Assembly: GCA_947629175.1 (NCBI GenBank)
Contig: CANRCT010000010.1
Coordinates: 1 to 64,000, forward strand
DNA: 64,000 nucleotides
Direction of reading: 5' to 3'
Origin: an uncultured Muribaculaceae bacterium
GTDB taxonomy: Bacteria > Bacteroidota > Bacteroidia > Bacteroidales > Muribaculaceae
The position numbers and the translations under genes were made by a program. This document shows, one piece after another, positions 28,443 through 35,861 of this stretch; positions within the stretch are counted from its first letter, which is position 1, and each line of letters starts with the position of its first letter. The notes beneath the pieces are model-generated. The model was not told where the DNA came from and did no database searches. It saw only the letters and a program-made list of their open reading frames with translations.

Positions 28443-29642
28443 ATGTGTCGTAATGTTACGGAATTGATCTCATTAGAGGTATTTTCTATATTACTAATAA
28501 CATCCTTGTTTGGCTGCACGGCAAAAGAAGGCGTAGATGCTTCGGCTTGTCGAGAGTTGGCAGTGGAACTTAAGCATCAGGATGTCAAGCTTGAAGATTT
28601 ATTCTCTAAAGTGGAGGTCATCCCGCTTGAAACGAGTGACAGCTGTCTGATAAAAGAGATCGGACGAGTGATTGAGACGGATAGTTTTATCTATCTGTTT
28701 GATGTCAACAGGGTTTTACGATTTCGTGATGACGGCGTTTTTGTCAATTATATAGGCAGAAAGGGCCATGGGCCAGGCGAATACCCATATGTGAAAGATT
28801 TCGACATTGACAAGGCAACCGGTAACATATATATTCTGTGCCCGTTTGGTTACGTCTATAGCTATACTCCCGATGGAAGATTTATCGAGCGTTATAGCCT
28901 GGCCTATAGAAGTAACTATCAGAATATAGTCAGCTACAATGACACATGTTGGTTTACGTGGTCGTGGTCTGACTGGAAATCCGAAGATACACCGATAGCA
29001 TTCGTAGACAGACGTTTTTCGGCGGTTGAAAATGAGCACAGTGTGCCAGTACATAATATAGATGTCACTAAAGCTGGTGTCAATCTGTCGAAGTTCAATG
29101 ACAAACTGTATGCAGGTTTTATGTTTGGGCCGTCTATTTTAGAAATCCGCCCTGATACTGTGGTCAAGAGGTTTGAATGGAATTTTGGAAATGATATGAC
29201 TTCCGAAGAGACTTTCGTCAAGTATGACGTACCTTTGGACATGAATCCTGAAGCAAACTGGAAACGAGATCAGGAATTTTTCTCTGATTTGGGTATAAAA
29301 CATTTCCAGGGATATCTGCAAGTGACCGATAGATACGTGTTTGTCAGAGTTACGATGAATGCTGACTTTGATAAGAGTAATCCTCCCCAAGACCTGGAAC
29401 TGACATGTTACAGGATATTGTATGACTTGAAGGATGACAGACCATATGTGTTTGATAGTCTAAACCAAGGAATGTTGACAGGAGAAGTGAAGGGTATGAT
29501 CGACGATTATCTTCTGGAGGTAGTGGAGCCGGAGCGGTTTAAGTTCTATAAGGACTATCTGCCGGAGGGGATGACGTTGGAGGATATCGACGTGGAGGAG
29601 GCCAATCCGATGCTCGCCAAGTTCTATTTCAAGCGGAAATGA
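28443..29642 (+). CDS. 6-bladed beta-propeller lipoprotein (NVEALA-associated)
   Basis: A 399-residue lipoprotein. The N-terminus is hydrophobic with a lipobox (LLITSLFGC, Cys at 25). The remainder is a beta-propeller: the blade signature LFDVNRVLRFRDDGVFVNYIGRKGHGPGEYPYVKDFDID is typical of BF3164/TolB-like 6-bladed propellers, where GxGPGEY recurs. It is probably anchored in the outer membrane, with its ligand unknown; the adjacent NVEALA peptide is the natural candidate. It overlaps the next gene as ATGA (29639-29642). The composition is AT-rich in the middle, and the last 20 codons are GC-rich like the next gene. Confidence 0.85.
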   Translation: MCRNVTELISLEVFSILLITSLFGCTAKEGVDASACRELAVELKHQDVKLEDLFSKVEVIPLETSDSCLIKEIGRVIETDSFIYLFDVNRVLRFRDDGVFVNYIGRKGHGPGEYPYVKDFDIDKATGNIYILCPFGYVYSYTPDGRFIERYSLAYRSNYQNIVSYNDTCWFTWSWSDWKSEDTPIAFVDRRFSAVENEHSVPVHNIDVTKAGVNLSKFNDKLYAGFMFGPSILEIRPDTVVKRFEWNFGNDMTSEETFVKYDVPLDMNPEANWKRDQEFFSDLGIKHFQGYLQVTDRYVFVRVTMNADFDKSNPPQDLELTCYRILYDLKDDRPYVFDSLNQGMLTGEVKGMIDDYLLEVVEPERFKFYKDYLPEGMTLEDIDVEEANPMLAKFYFKRK

Positions 29643-30499
29643 GGCGCGAAAAACTTTATGCCTTTGCCGTGGCCCCGCTGCTGCTTATGGCAGCAGCGGG
29701 GTGCGGCGAGGGGACTGACGCTCCGAACCGCATTGAGCTGCCGGGCTCGCTTGAGTTCAGCTCGGTGGAGGTGAAAAGAGACACCGCCTATGCTCTCCCT
29801 GCCGGACGATACACAATCGTAGGATATTATGACGAGTCGGGATGTCTGGAGTGCCGTTTCTCCCTGCGCGAATGGGCCGAACTGGCCGATGCTCTCGACA
29901 GCGTGGCGCCCGGTCGGGTCAATGTGGCGCTGGTGTTCGCTCCGTCGCTTCGCCGGCGTGTCAGGTCGGATATGGTCGACTGCGGCTACCGCCGACACGT
30001 GGCGTTTGATGTGGCCGACAGTTTCCGCACGGTCAATTCTCTGGATGACAATGAGAGGCTGCGCCACGCTCTGCTCGCTCCCGACGGCCGTGTGGCGGCC
30101 TATGGCGATCCGTCGACCGATCCGGAGGCGCGTCGCCGCTTCATAGCTGAAATCACAGGAATGAAGGAGAGCGCCGACCCGGGGGCGGGTACCGTTGAGA
30201 TCACGCCACGGAAGATAGATCTCGGTCGGTTTGACTACAGGCAGCGGCGCGACACGGTGGTAACGATAAAAAACATCGGGACGGAGGCCATGGCGATAGT
30301 GAAGGTGCACGCCTCGTGCAACTGCACGGCCGTCGAGTGGCCGCAGGCGCCGATCGCTGCGGGCGACAGCGCGCTGATACGCATCAGCTACGAGGCCGGA
30401 AAGCCGACGGCGGTGAAGCGCAATGTGCTTGTCTACGTCACCTCGCAGCGGCGTCCGGTCGCGGTGGATATCACGGGGGAGGCCATAGGGACGAAATAA
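29639..30499 (+). CDS. Lipoprotein with CxxC thioredoxin-like N-terminal part and DUF1573 C-terminal domain
   Basis: A 286-residue lipoprotein (lipobox LMAAAGC, Cys22). Residues about 45-170 have a possible thioredoxin-like layout, with a CLEC (C69-x-x-C72) motif after the strand YTIVGYYDESG. Residues about 185-286 form a DUF1573 Ig-like domain with the diagnostic VHASCNCTAVEWP. Similar two-part proteins occur downstream of NVEALA/propeller genes. The CxxC could act on disulfides of the four-Cys peptide encoded two genes upstream; this is a hypothesis. Translation is coupled to the propeller gene by ATGA. Confidence 0.75.
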   Translation: MRREKLYAFAVAPLLLMAAAGCGEGTDAPNRIELPGSLEFSSVEVKRDTAYALPAGRYTIVGYYDESGCLECRFSLREWAELADALDSVAPGRVNVALVFAPSLRRRVRSDMVDCGYRRHVAFDVADSFRTVNSLDDNERLRHALLAPDGRVAAYGDPSTDPEARRRFIAEITGMKESADPGAGTVEITPRKIDLGRFDYRQRRDTVVTIKNIGTEAMAIVKVHASCNCTAVEWPQAPIAAGDSALIRISYEAGKPTAVKRNVLVYVTSQRRPVAVDITGEAIGTK

Positions 30500-30509
30500 C
30501 TGGCGGAGG

Positions 30510-30541
30510 CTTGCGGGGGCGGGAATTTTGACGTAACTTTG
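30510..30541 (+). promoter_or_regulatory. Promoter of the lptE unit
   Basis: CTTG (30510-30513, near-match to -33), 20-bp spacer, TAACTTTG (30534-30541). Transcription would start at about 30547. Confidence 0.65.
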
Positions 30542-30588
30542 CAGCCGTGAAGAGATACCGACGTCATACTCTCGCCGACCGATGCCGC

Positions 30589-31098
30589 ATGCTGGCGGTC
30601 AGGGCGCTCGCGGCCGTGCTGCTTCTGGCAGTAGGGTCGTCGTGCCGCATAAGCTACAAGCTCAACGGAGCAGCGCTCGACTATACGGTCTACAAGACGG
30701 TGCGCATTGACAATTTCCCGATCCGCGCCGCTCTGGTGTATCCGCCGCTGCAGCAGACGTTTGAGAACAAGCTGCTCGACTACGTGCAGCGCAACACGCG
30801 TCTGCAGACCACCGACGGAAATTCCGATCTGGTGATGGAGGGGGAGATCACGGGCTATTCGCTCAGCCCGCAGGCGGTCAACGAGGACGCCTATGCATCG
30901 AAGACGCGCCTGACCATATCGGTCAGGGTGAAATATACCGACAGCAAGAAGGACGGCAACGATCTCGACCAGACATTCTCGGCCTACAGCGACTTCGACT
31001 CGTCGCAGATGCTCACGGAGGTGCAGGATCAGCTCTGCGAAGAGATCTCCGATGAGCTCGTCATACAGATATTCAACGCTACTTTGGGCAACTGGTGA
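30589..31098 (+). CDS. lptE: LptE-like lipoprotein, LPS assembly
   Basis: A 169-residue lipoprotein of the LptE family, the plug and partner of LptD in the outer-membrane LPS export complex. A short signal peptide ends in LAVGSSC (lipobox). The mature part is of the LptE/DUF-type alpha/beta sandwich with YPPLQQTFENKLLDYVQRNTRL and the typical GEITGYSLSPQAVNED segment. A GTG at 30547 would extend it by 14 residues, but it coincides with the predicted transcript start; the ATG at 30589 gives a normal lipoprotein signal. The next gene overlaps it by one base (TGATG). Confidence 0.85.
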   Translation: MLAVRALAAVLLLAVGSSCRISYKLNGAALDYTVYKTVRIDNFPIRAALVYPPLQQTFENKLLDYVQRNTRLQTTDGNSDLVMEGEITGYSLSPQAVNEDAYASKTRLTISVRVKYTDSKKDGNDLDQTFSAYSDFDSSQMLTEVQDQLCEEISDELVIQIFNATLGNW

Positions 31099-31871
31099 TG
31101 GCTGACGGCAACGATCTCAAGAAATTTATGGCTGTGGCGGCATCGGGGGAGGCTCCGAGGGCCGATCTTGTCGGAGCTCTGGCCGACAGTTGCCCCTGGT
31201 TTGTGCTCCCGGCTGCGCTGCGGCTGCAGCGCGCGGGGCTTCCGGCCGACTCCGACGAACGCCGCATGCTTGCCGCCAGAGTGGCGCTCGGCATGGCCGA
31301 CCGCACCGCTATGATGCGCCTGGCCGACGACGGCGGCCGGCGTCTCGAAGGGTTCTATCCTCCGGCTCCGGAGGCGCAGACTCCCACCACCGACAGCGCC
31401 ATCGATACCTTCCTCAACGCCTACGGCTCGATCGACCCCGTTGAGGAGGCGCTTATCGAACGGCTGATATTCAATCCGGTGGCCGACTATTCGCAGGTGC
31501 TCATCAAGGAGCAGGAACAGCAGCCCGAGGAGCCGATGCAGGATCAGCCCGACGAACAGGACCGTCTGATGGACGCCTTCATCGACAAATATGCGCCGGC
31601 CGACGCTCCGCATGATGCCGGTGGCCATCAGGCGCCCGAGCTGCCGCGCGCGTCAGGGCGTCAGACGGCGGCGTCAAGGCAGGCTCCTCCCCCCGACTCG
31701 ATGCTGAGCGAGAGTCTGGCCAAAATCTACATTAAAAGACGCCGTTACGAGAAGGCTTATGAAATTATCCATACGTTAAGTTTGAATTTTCCGGGAAAAA
31801 GTATTTACTTTGCAGACCAATTGCGTTTTTTGCAGAAACTCATACTGAACAATAAACTAAAACAGAAATAA
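31098..31871 (+). CDS. Conserved Bacteroidetes hypothetical protein between lptE and secG
   Basis: A 257-residue soluble protein without signal peptide. The N-terminal 100 residues are helical and Ala/Arg-rich; the middle is acidic, Gln- and Pro-rich and probably disordered (EQEQQPEEPMQDQPDEQDRL); the C-terminal 50 residues (SESLAKIYIKRRRYEKAYEIIHTLSLNFPGKSIYFADQLRFLQKLI) look like a single TPR-type repeat. Function is unknown. Its position between lptE and secG suggests a role in envelope biogenesis. It begins in the TGATG of the lptE stop, so it is coupled to it. Confidence 0.75.
   Translation: MADGNDLKKFMAVAASGEAPRADLVGALADSCPWFVLPAALRLQRAGLPADSDERRMLAARVALGMADRTAMMRLADDGGRRLEGFYPPAPEAQTPTTDSAIDTFLNAYGSIDPVEEALIERLIFNPVADYSQVLIKEQEQQPEEPMQDQPDEQDRLMDAFIDKYAPADAPHDAGGHQAPELPRASGRQTAASRQAPPPDSMLSESLAKIYIKRRRYEKAYEIIHTLSLNFPGKSIYFADQLRFLQKLILNNKLKQK
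31781..31812 (+). promoter_or_regulatory. Internal promoter for secG
   Basis: TTTG (31781-31784), 20-bp spacer, TTACTTTG (31805-31812, one mismatch to TAnnTTTG), inside the 3' end of the hypothetical gene. It would let secG be expressed separately. Confidence 0.5.
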
Positions 31872-31882
31872 ACAACAACACT

Positions 31883-32257
31883 ATGTTCGTAGTTCTCATC
31901 GTATTGACTCTGATAGCCGCAGTGCTGCTCATCGGAGTGGTATTGATCCAGAAATCCAAGGGCGGCGGTCTGTCGTCGTCGTTTGCCGGCTCCAACCAGA
32001 TCATGGGCGTGCGCCGCACCAACAGTTTTATCGAGAAGGTCACCTGGACTCTGGCCGGCGCCATCGCCGTGCTCGCCGTGCTCTCCACCTTCTTCATGCC
32101 TTCGGCCCTGCAGCGTTCGGGTTCACGTGTCAACGCTACCGCCCCGGTTGAGCAGACAGCTCCTGTCGGCTATGACACCAAGCTGCCCGCAGCCGACGCC
32201 GCCGCTCCGGCGCCCGCCGAGGCTCCCGCGGCAACAGAGGCTCCCGCGGCAGAGTGA
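31883..32257 (+). CDS. secG: Preprotein translocase subunit SecG
   Basis: A 124-residue inner-membrane protein with two membrane helices (about 2-24 and 52-74) joined by the SecG signature loop QKSKGGGLSSSFAGSNQIMGVRRTNSFIEK. The C-terminal tail is Ala/Pro-rich, as in Bacteroidetes SecG. It is part of SecYEG and aids SecA-driven export. A strong terminator follows at 32305-32354. Confidence 0.95.
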   Translation: MFVVLIVLTLIAAVLLIGVVLIQKSKGGGLSSSFAGSNQIMGVRRTNSFIEKVTWTLAGAIAVLAVLSTFFMPSALQRSGSRVNATAPVEQTAPVGYDTKLPAADAAAPAPAEAPAATEAPAAE

Positions 32258-32304
32258 TGCCGGGCATTCGGGAGTAAAGCTCCCGGTATTATCTGACGAA
32301 ACTT

Positions 32305-32354
32305 CCGGCGGTGTGTCAAACTACATGTGTTTTGACGCGCCGCCGGCCTTTTTT
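32305..32354 (+). terminator. Terminator of secG
   Basis: A long stem: CCGGCGG...GTCAAA (32305-32320) pairs with TTTGAC...CCGCCGG (32331-32346), with a 3-bp mismatch inside, then CC and six T (32349-32354). Confidence 0.9.
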
Positions 32355-32475
32355 CGGCATCGGCGGTGAGCAATCAGGCGCCGCCGGGTGTTGAATATAT
32401 ACATGGCATGACGGACTCTCCGCCAGAGCGGTCCGCAAGCCGCCATATAACCACCCTAAAAACCGACTGACAATT

Positions 32476-32853
32476 ATGGAATCAACACGTCAAGCCAAGA
32501 TAGCCCGCCTGCTCCAGAAGGAGCTGAGCGAGATTTTCCGCCAGCAGACAGCCAAGACCCGCGGAGTGATAGTGTCGGTGAGCGCAGTTCGCGTTTCGCC
32601 CGACCTTAGCGTAGCCAAGGCCTATCTGTCGGTGTTCCCCTCCGCCAAGGCGCAGGAAGTGATCGACAGCATCAACCAGAGCCAGAAGACCGTGCGCTAT
32701 GAGCTCGCACAGCGGGTGCGCCATCAGCTGCGCAAGACCCCGGAGCTCGCTTTCTACCTCGACGATTCGCTCGACTACATAGAGAAGATCGACTCCCTGC
32801 TCGACGCCTCGCAGCCCACCGGCGAAGAGAAAGAACTGCCCGCCGCCGACTGA
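32476..32853 (+). CDS. rbfA: 30S ribosome-binding factor A
   Basis: A 125-residue KH-type protein that binds the 5' region of 16S rRNA and helps late 30S maturation and cold adaptation. Family segments seen: ARLLQKELSEIFRQQ, VSVSAVRVSPDLSVAKAYLSVF and VRHQLRKTPELAFYLDDSLDYIEKID. It is followed after 67 bp by the permease gene; no clear promoter is seen in 32355-32475. Confidence 0.95.
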   Translation: MESTRQAKIARLLQKELSEIFRQQTAKTRGVIVSVSAVRVSPDLSVAKAYLSVFPSAKAQEVIDSINQSQKTVRYELAQRVRHQLRKTPELAFYLDDSLDYIEKIDSLLDASQPTGEEKELPAAD

Positions 32854-32920
32854 CGCCACGGGCCTTTCCAATGGCCTTAAGCGCGTCGCAGCCGCCATTA
32901 TCACACTCATCACTCTGCCA

Positions 32921-34150
32921 ATGGAATCATTCAGGATCGCCGTGCGCTACCTGCTCTCACGCAAGAGCATGGGCGCCGTCAACGTCATCTCGCGCATATC
33001 GGTGGCCGGCGTGGCTGTAGCCACTGCCGCCACGCTGTGCGTGCTGTCGGTGTTCAACGGCTTCTCTGAGCTCGCGGCCTCCCGTCTGTCGAAGCTTGAT
33101 CCGGAGCTGAGGATCGAACCCGCCGAAGGCAAGACCATAGCCGACGCCGATTCGCTGGCGGCCGCGATAGGCGCCATGGAGGGGGTGTCGCGCGCTCTTC
33201 CGGTGGTGGAGGAGCGCGCCCTCGCCGTCTACGACGGCCGTCAGATGCCGGTCACCATGATGGGTGTGGCCGATGGTTTCGGGGAGATGACCGCTATCGA
33301 CGACATAATCATCGACGGGGAGTATCTTCAGGCCGACGGCGACTACAGCTGCGCCACTCTCAGCGTAGGATCGGCGATCAGTCTGGCCGCGCGACCTGGA
33401 TTCAGGGCCATGCTGCGGCTGTATGTCCCGCGGCGCCGCGGTCGCGTCAACCCGGCCAATCCTATGGCCTCGTTCCGAGCCGACAGTCTGATAGTGAGCG
33501 GCGTCTACGAGCTGGAGCAGAGCGAATATGACGCCGACAGGGTGATAGTGCCGTTGCAGATGGCGCGCCGTCTGCTCGACTACACCACCGAAGCCACAGC
33601 CATAGCCGTCGGCACCGACCGCCCCGATGCGGGCGCCACGGCTTCGCTTCTTCGCGACGCTCTCGGCTCGGACTTCATAGTGAAGAACCGTCTGCAACAG
33701 CAGGAGCAGTCGTTCAGGATGATCGCCGTGGAGAAGTGGATCACGTTCGTGATGCTCGCCTTCATAGTGGTGGTGGCGTCGTTCAATGTCGTCTCCACAA
33801 TGTCGATGCTCATCATAGAGAAGCGCGACAACATGGCCACGCTGTCGGCCATGGGCGCCACTCCGCGGATGATCCGCGGCATATTCATGTGGGAGAGCTG
33901 GCTGATCTCTCTGGCGGGCGGCCTGGCCGGAATAGTTCTCGGCGTGGCGCTCTGTCTGGCCCAGGAGTGGGGAGGCTTCATAAAGCTCGGCGGAGATCCG
34001 TCGCAGCTGTCGGTGACGGTCTATCCGGTGTCGCTATCTGGAGCCGATATCGCAGTTGTGCTGGCGATGACCGCGGCTGTGGGGCTGCTGATAGGACTGG
34101 TGGCTACCCGAGGGGTCTCCACGCGGCCCGAGGGGGAGCAGCTGAAATGA
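32921..34150 (+). CDS. LolC/LolE-FtsX type ABC transporter permease
   Basis: A 409-residue inner-membrane protein with four predicted helices: one near residue 30 (VAGVAVATAATLCVLSVF), a MacB-type periplasmic domain about 50-265, and three near 275-300, 325-350 and 375-395. The FtsX domain with NVVSTMSMLIIEKRDNMATLSAMGAT is typical of LolC/E, which pull lipoproteins from the inner membrane for transfer to the outer membrane. The cognate ATPase (LolD) is not adjacent. In Bacteroidetes rbfA is often followed by this permease, as here. Confidence 0.9.
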   Translation: MESFRIAVRYLLSRKSMGAVNVISRISVAGVAVATAATLCVLSVFNGFSELAASRLSKLDPELRIEPAEGKTIADADSLAAAIGAMEGVSRALPVVEERALAVYDGRQMPVTMMGVADGFGEMTAIDDIIIDGEYLQADGDYSCATLSVGSAISLAARPGFRAMLRLYVPRRRGRVNPANPMASFRADSLIVSGVYELEQSEYDADRVIVPLQMARRLLDYTTEATAIAVGTDRPDAGATASLLRDALGSDFIVKNRLQQQEQSFRMIAVEKWITFVMLAFIVVVASFNVVSTMSMLIIEKRDNMATLSAMGATPRMIRGIFMWESWLISLAGGLAGIVLGVALCLAQEWGGFIKLGGDPSQLSVTVYPVSLSGADIAVVLAMTAAVGLLIGLVATRGVSTRPEGEQLK

Positions 34151-34166
34151 CTTAAGCGTCGGAGGC

Positions 34167-34215
34167 AGCTATGATAGCTATGATAGCTAAAATAGCTACA
34201 GTAGCTATCATAGCT
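34167..34215. repeat. 9-bp tandem repeats forming two alternative perfect hairpins
   Basis: The 14-mer AGCTATGATAGCTA occurs twice, overlapping by five bases (34167-34180 and 34176-34189; 9-bp period), and its exact reverse complement lies at 34202-34215. Either copy can pair with the single 3' arm. It lies 17 bp downstream of the permease stop and 13 bp upstream of the argR -33 box, so it may terminate the permease transcript or bind a regulator. The T-run after it is weak. Confidence 0.8.
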
Positions 34216-34228
34216 TCTTTAATTGCGA

Positions 34229-34260
34229 TTTGCATATAATTAAAAAAAATATTACATTTG
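34229..34260 (+). promoter_or_regulatory. Promoter of argR, with a possible ARG-box-like element
   Basis: TTTG (34229-34232), 20-bp spacer, TACATTTG (34253-34260). The spacer carries TGCATATAATTA, which resembles a half of the ArgR operator (TGNATWWWWATNCA), so autorepression is plausible. Confidence 0.75.
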
Positions 34261-34280
34261 CGCATCTAATTCCCAATCTG

Positions 34281-34814
34281 ATGCAAATGAAAAAGCGACA
34301 GAAACGACTGACGGCCATAGCCGACATACTGCTCAACAATATTGTAGGGAGCCAGGACGAACTGCTGGAGCTGCTGCAGCAGGGCGGATATGATGTCACC
34401 CAGGCCACGCTCTCACGTGATCTCAAGACACTGCGCACATCCAAGATACCTACCGAGATGGGGCGTTACCGCTACGTGATGGGGGGCGTGCTCCCTCCCG
34501 ACAAGGATGTGGAGCAGGGTGCAGCCGGCATGGTGAGCCGTGCCGCCATAGAGTCGGTGACGATGAGCGGGCAGCTTCTGGTCATACGTACCCGCAACGG
34601 CTATGCCGGCGGAGTGGCCTACGATATCGACGATCTGCATTCGCCGTATTTCATGGGTACTATAGCCGGGGCCGACACTGTGTTCGTGGCCCTCACGGTC
34701 GACGCTCCCAAGGCAAAGATACTGTCGACACTCGCAAGCATCCTGCCTGAAGAACTGCTGACAAAACGTTACGACGCGCATATGCGCGAAAAATCTCCCG
34801 ATAATTATGATTAA
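34281..34814 (+). CDS. argR: Arginine repressor
   Basis: A 177-residue ArgR. The N-terminal winged helix (RLTAIADILLNNIVGSQDELLELLQQGGYDVTQATLSRDLKTLR) contains the conserved SR of the DNA-reading helix. The C-terminal domain has GQLLVIRTRNGYAGGVAYDID and GTIAGADTVFVAL (arginine-binding, hexamerising). It represses arginine synthesis genes when arginine is high. The ATG at 34281 follows the promoter at 34229-34260; a longer frame from 34230 starts before the transcript. It overlaps the ArgC-like gene by 8 nt. Confidence 0.93.
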   Translation: MQMKKRQKRLTAIADILLNNIVGSQDELLELLQQGGYDVTQATLSRDLKTLRTSKIPTEMGRYRYVMGGVLPPDKDVEQGAAGMVSRAAIESVTMSGQLLVIRTRNGYAGGVAYDIDDLHSPYFMGTIAGADTVFVALTVDAPKAKILSTLASILPEELLTKRYDAHMREKSPDNYD

Positions 34815-35745
34815 AGCCGGAATAACGGGCGGCGACTCTACGGCCGCCGGACATCTGATACGCATCCTCATCAACCATCCCGACGTGGAACTCGTGTGGG
34901 TGGAGGCTCCAGCCGAGGAGGGGGAGCTTCTGGCCCGACACCACCGCGGACTGACGGGCGAGACCTATATGAGTTTTTGCCGCAAGGGAAATCCCGAGGA
35001 GGTCAACGTGATATTTCTCTGCAACAGCGACGACGGGGATTCAGAGCGCTATCTGCGCCATACGCCGGTTCCCGACGGGGTTAAGGTTATCGACCTGTCG
35101 CCCGACTTCCGCTCGCCGGAGGATGAAGACAGTCCGTGGGTATATGCAGTGCCGGAGCTCAACCGCAAGCCCCTGGTGCGCGGAGCCACGCGCGCAGCCG
35201 TTCCGGGCCCGCTCGCCCATATAATGCTGCTCGCTCTTCTTCCGCTTGCCAAGAATCTGCTGCTCAACGCTCCGATCCATGTCAATATGGTGACGCCGAG
35301 CAACCCGGAGCGTCCGGGTGAGGTTTCGGTGGTGCTCGAACATGAGGAGATCGGCGAGACGCAGCGGGCGCTTCGTGTGCTGCAGTCGAGTTTCGGAGCT
35401 CCTATATCGCTTACCGGAATAGCCGGAGGATGGAGCCGAGGTCTGGCGTGCACCATCTATATGGACACCCCCATCTCGGAGGATGAGCTGAAGGATATGT
35501 ACGACGAGTTCTATGAGGATCACGGCTTTACATTCCTCAGCGAGAGCTTCCCCGATCTCGGAGAGGTCAGAGGCACCAACAAGTGTCTGCTCCACGTGCA
35601 GAAGACCGGCCAGAAAGTGGTGGTCTCGGCAGTTCTCGACGATTCCATGAAGGGCTCGGCCGCAGTGGCGGTGCATGTGATGAACCTGCTGTTCGGCCTT
35701 CAGGAGCGCGTGGGGCTTACCCTCGCGGCTACAGCCGACGACTGA
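34807..35745 (+). CDS. ArgC-like protein lacking the catalytic cysteine
   Basis: A 312-residue relative of N-acetyl-gamma-glutamyl-phosphate reductase: MIKAGITGGDSTAAGHLIRILINHPDVELVW matches the NADP-binding start of ArgC, and VKVIDLSPDFR, VYAVPELNR, LALLPLAKNLLL and NKCLLHV are ArgC landmarks. But where ArgC has the active-site NPGCF/Y, this has VPGPL (Pro135), and the following TGSTGAGVKP loop and the EHQHVPE-like histidine region are replaced (EHEEIGETQ). The dinucleotide glycine loop is also altered (GGDSTAAG). It cannot catalyse the normal reductase step by the known mechanism. It could be a regulatory or structural paralogue, or an enzyme with another reaction. It is coupled to argR by an 8-nt overlap and ends at a terminator, so the two form their own operon. 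Confidence 0.8.
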   Translation: MIKAGITGGDSTAAGHLIRILINHPDVELVWVEAPAEEGELLARHHRGLTGETYMSFCRKGNPEEVNVIFLCNSDDGDSERYLRHTPVPDGVKVIDLSPDFRSPEDEDSPWVYAVPELNRKPLVRGATRAAVPGPLAHIMLLALLPLAKNLLLNAPIHVNMVTPSNPERPGEVSVVLEHEEIGETQRALRVLQSSFGAPISLTGIAGGWSRGLACTIYMDTPISEDELKDMYDEFYEDHGFTFLSESFPDLGEVRGTNKCLLHVQKTGQKVVVSAVLDDSMKGSAAVAVHVMNLLFGLQERVGLTLAATADD

Positions 35746-35800
35746 GATCATCCTTCATACCTGCCAGTATCTTACATCGCGGATAATCTTTTTCATCATA

Positions 35801-35826
35801 TGGCTGCCGAACCACTTCGGCAGCCA
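35801..35826 (+). terminator. Terminator of the argR operon
   Basis: A perfect 11-bp stem TGGCTGCCGAA (35801-35811) and TTCGGCAGCCA (35816-35826) with a 4-nt loop, then TCTTGTTG. Confidence 0.75.
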
Positions 35827-35861
35827 TCTTGTTGTGAATATATATTAAATTGATCTGCAAG

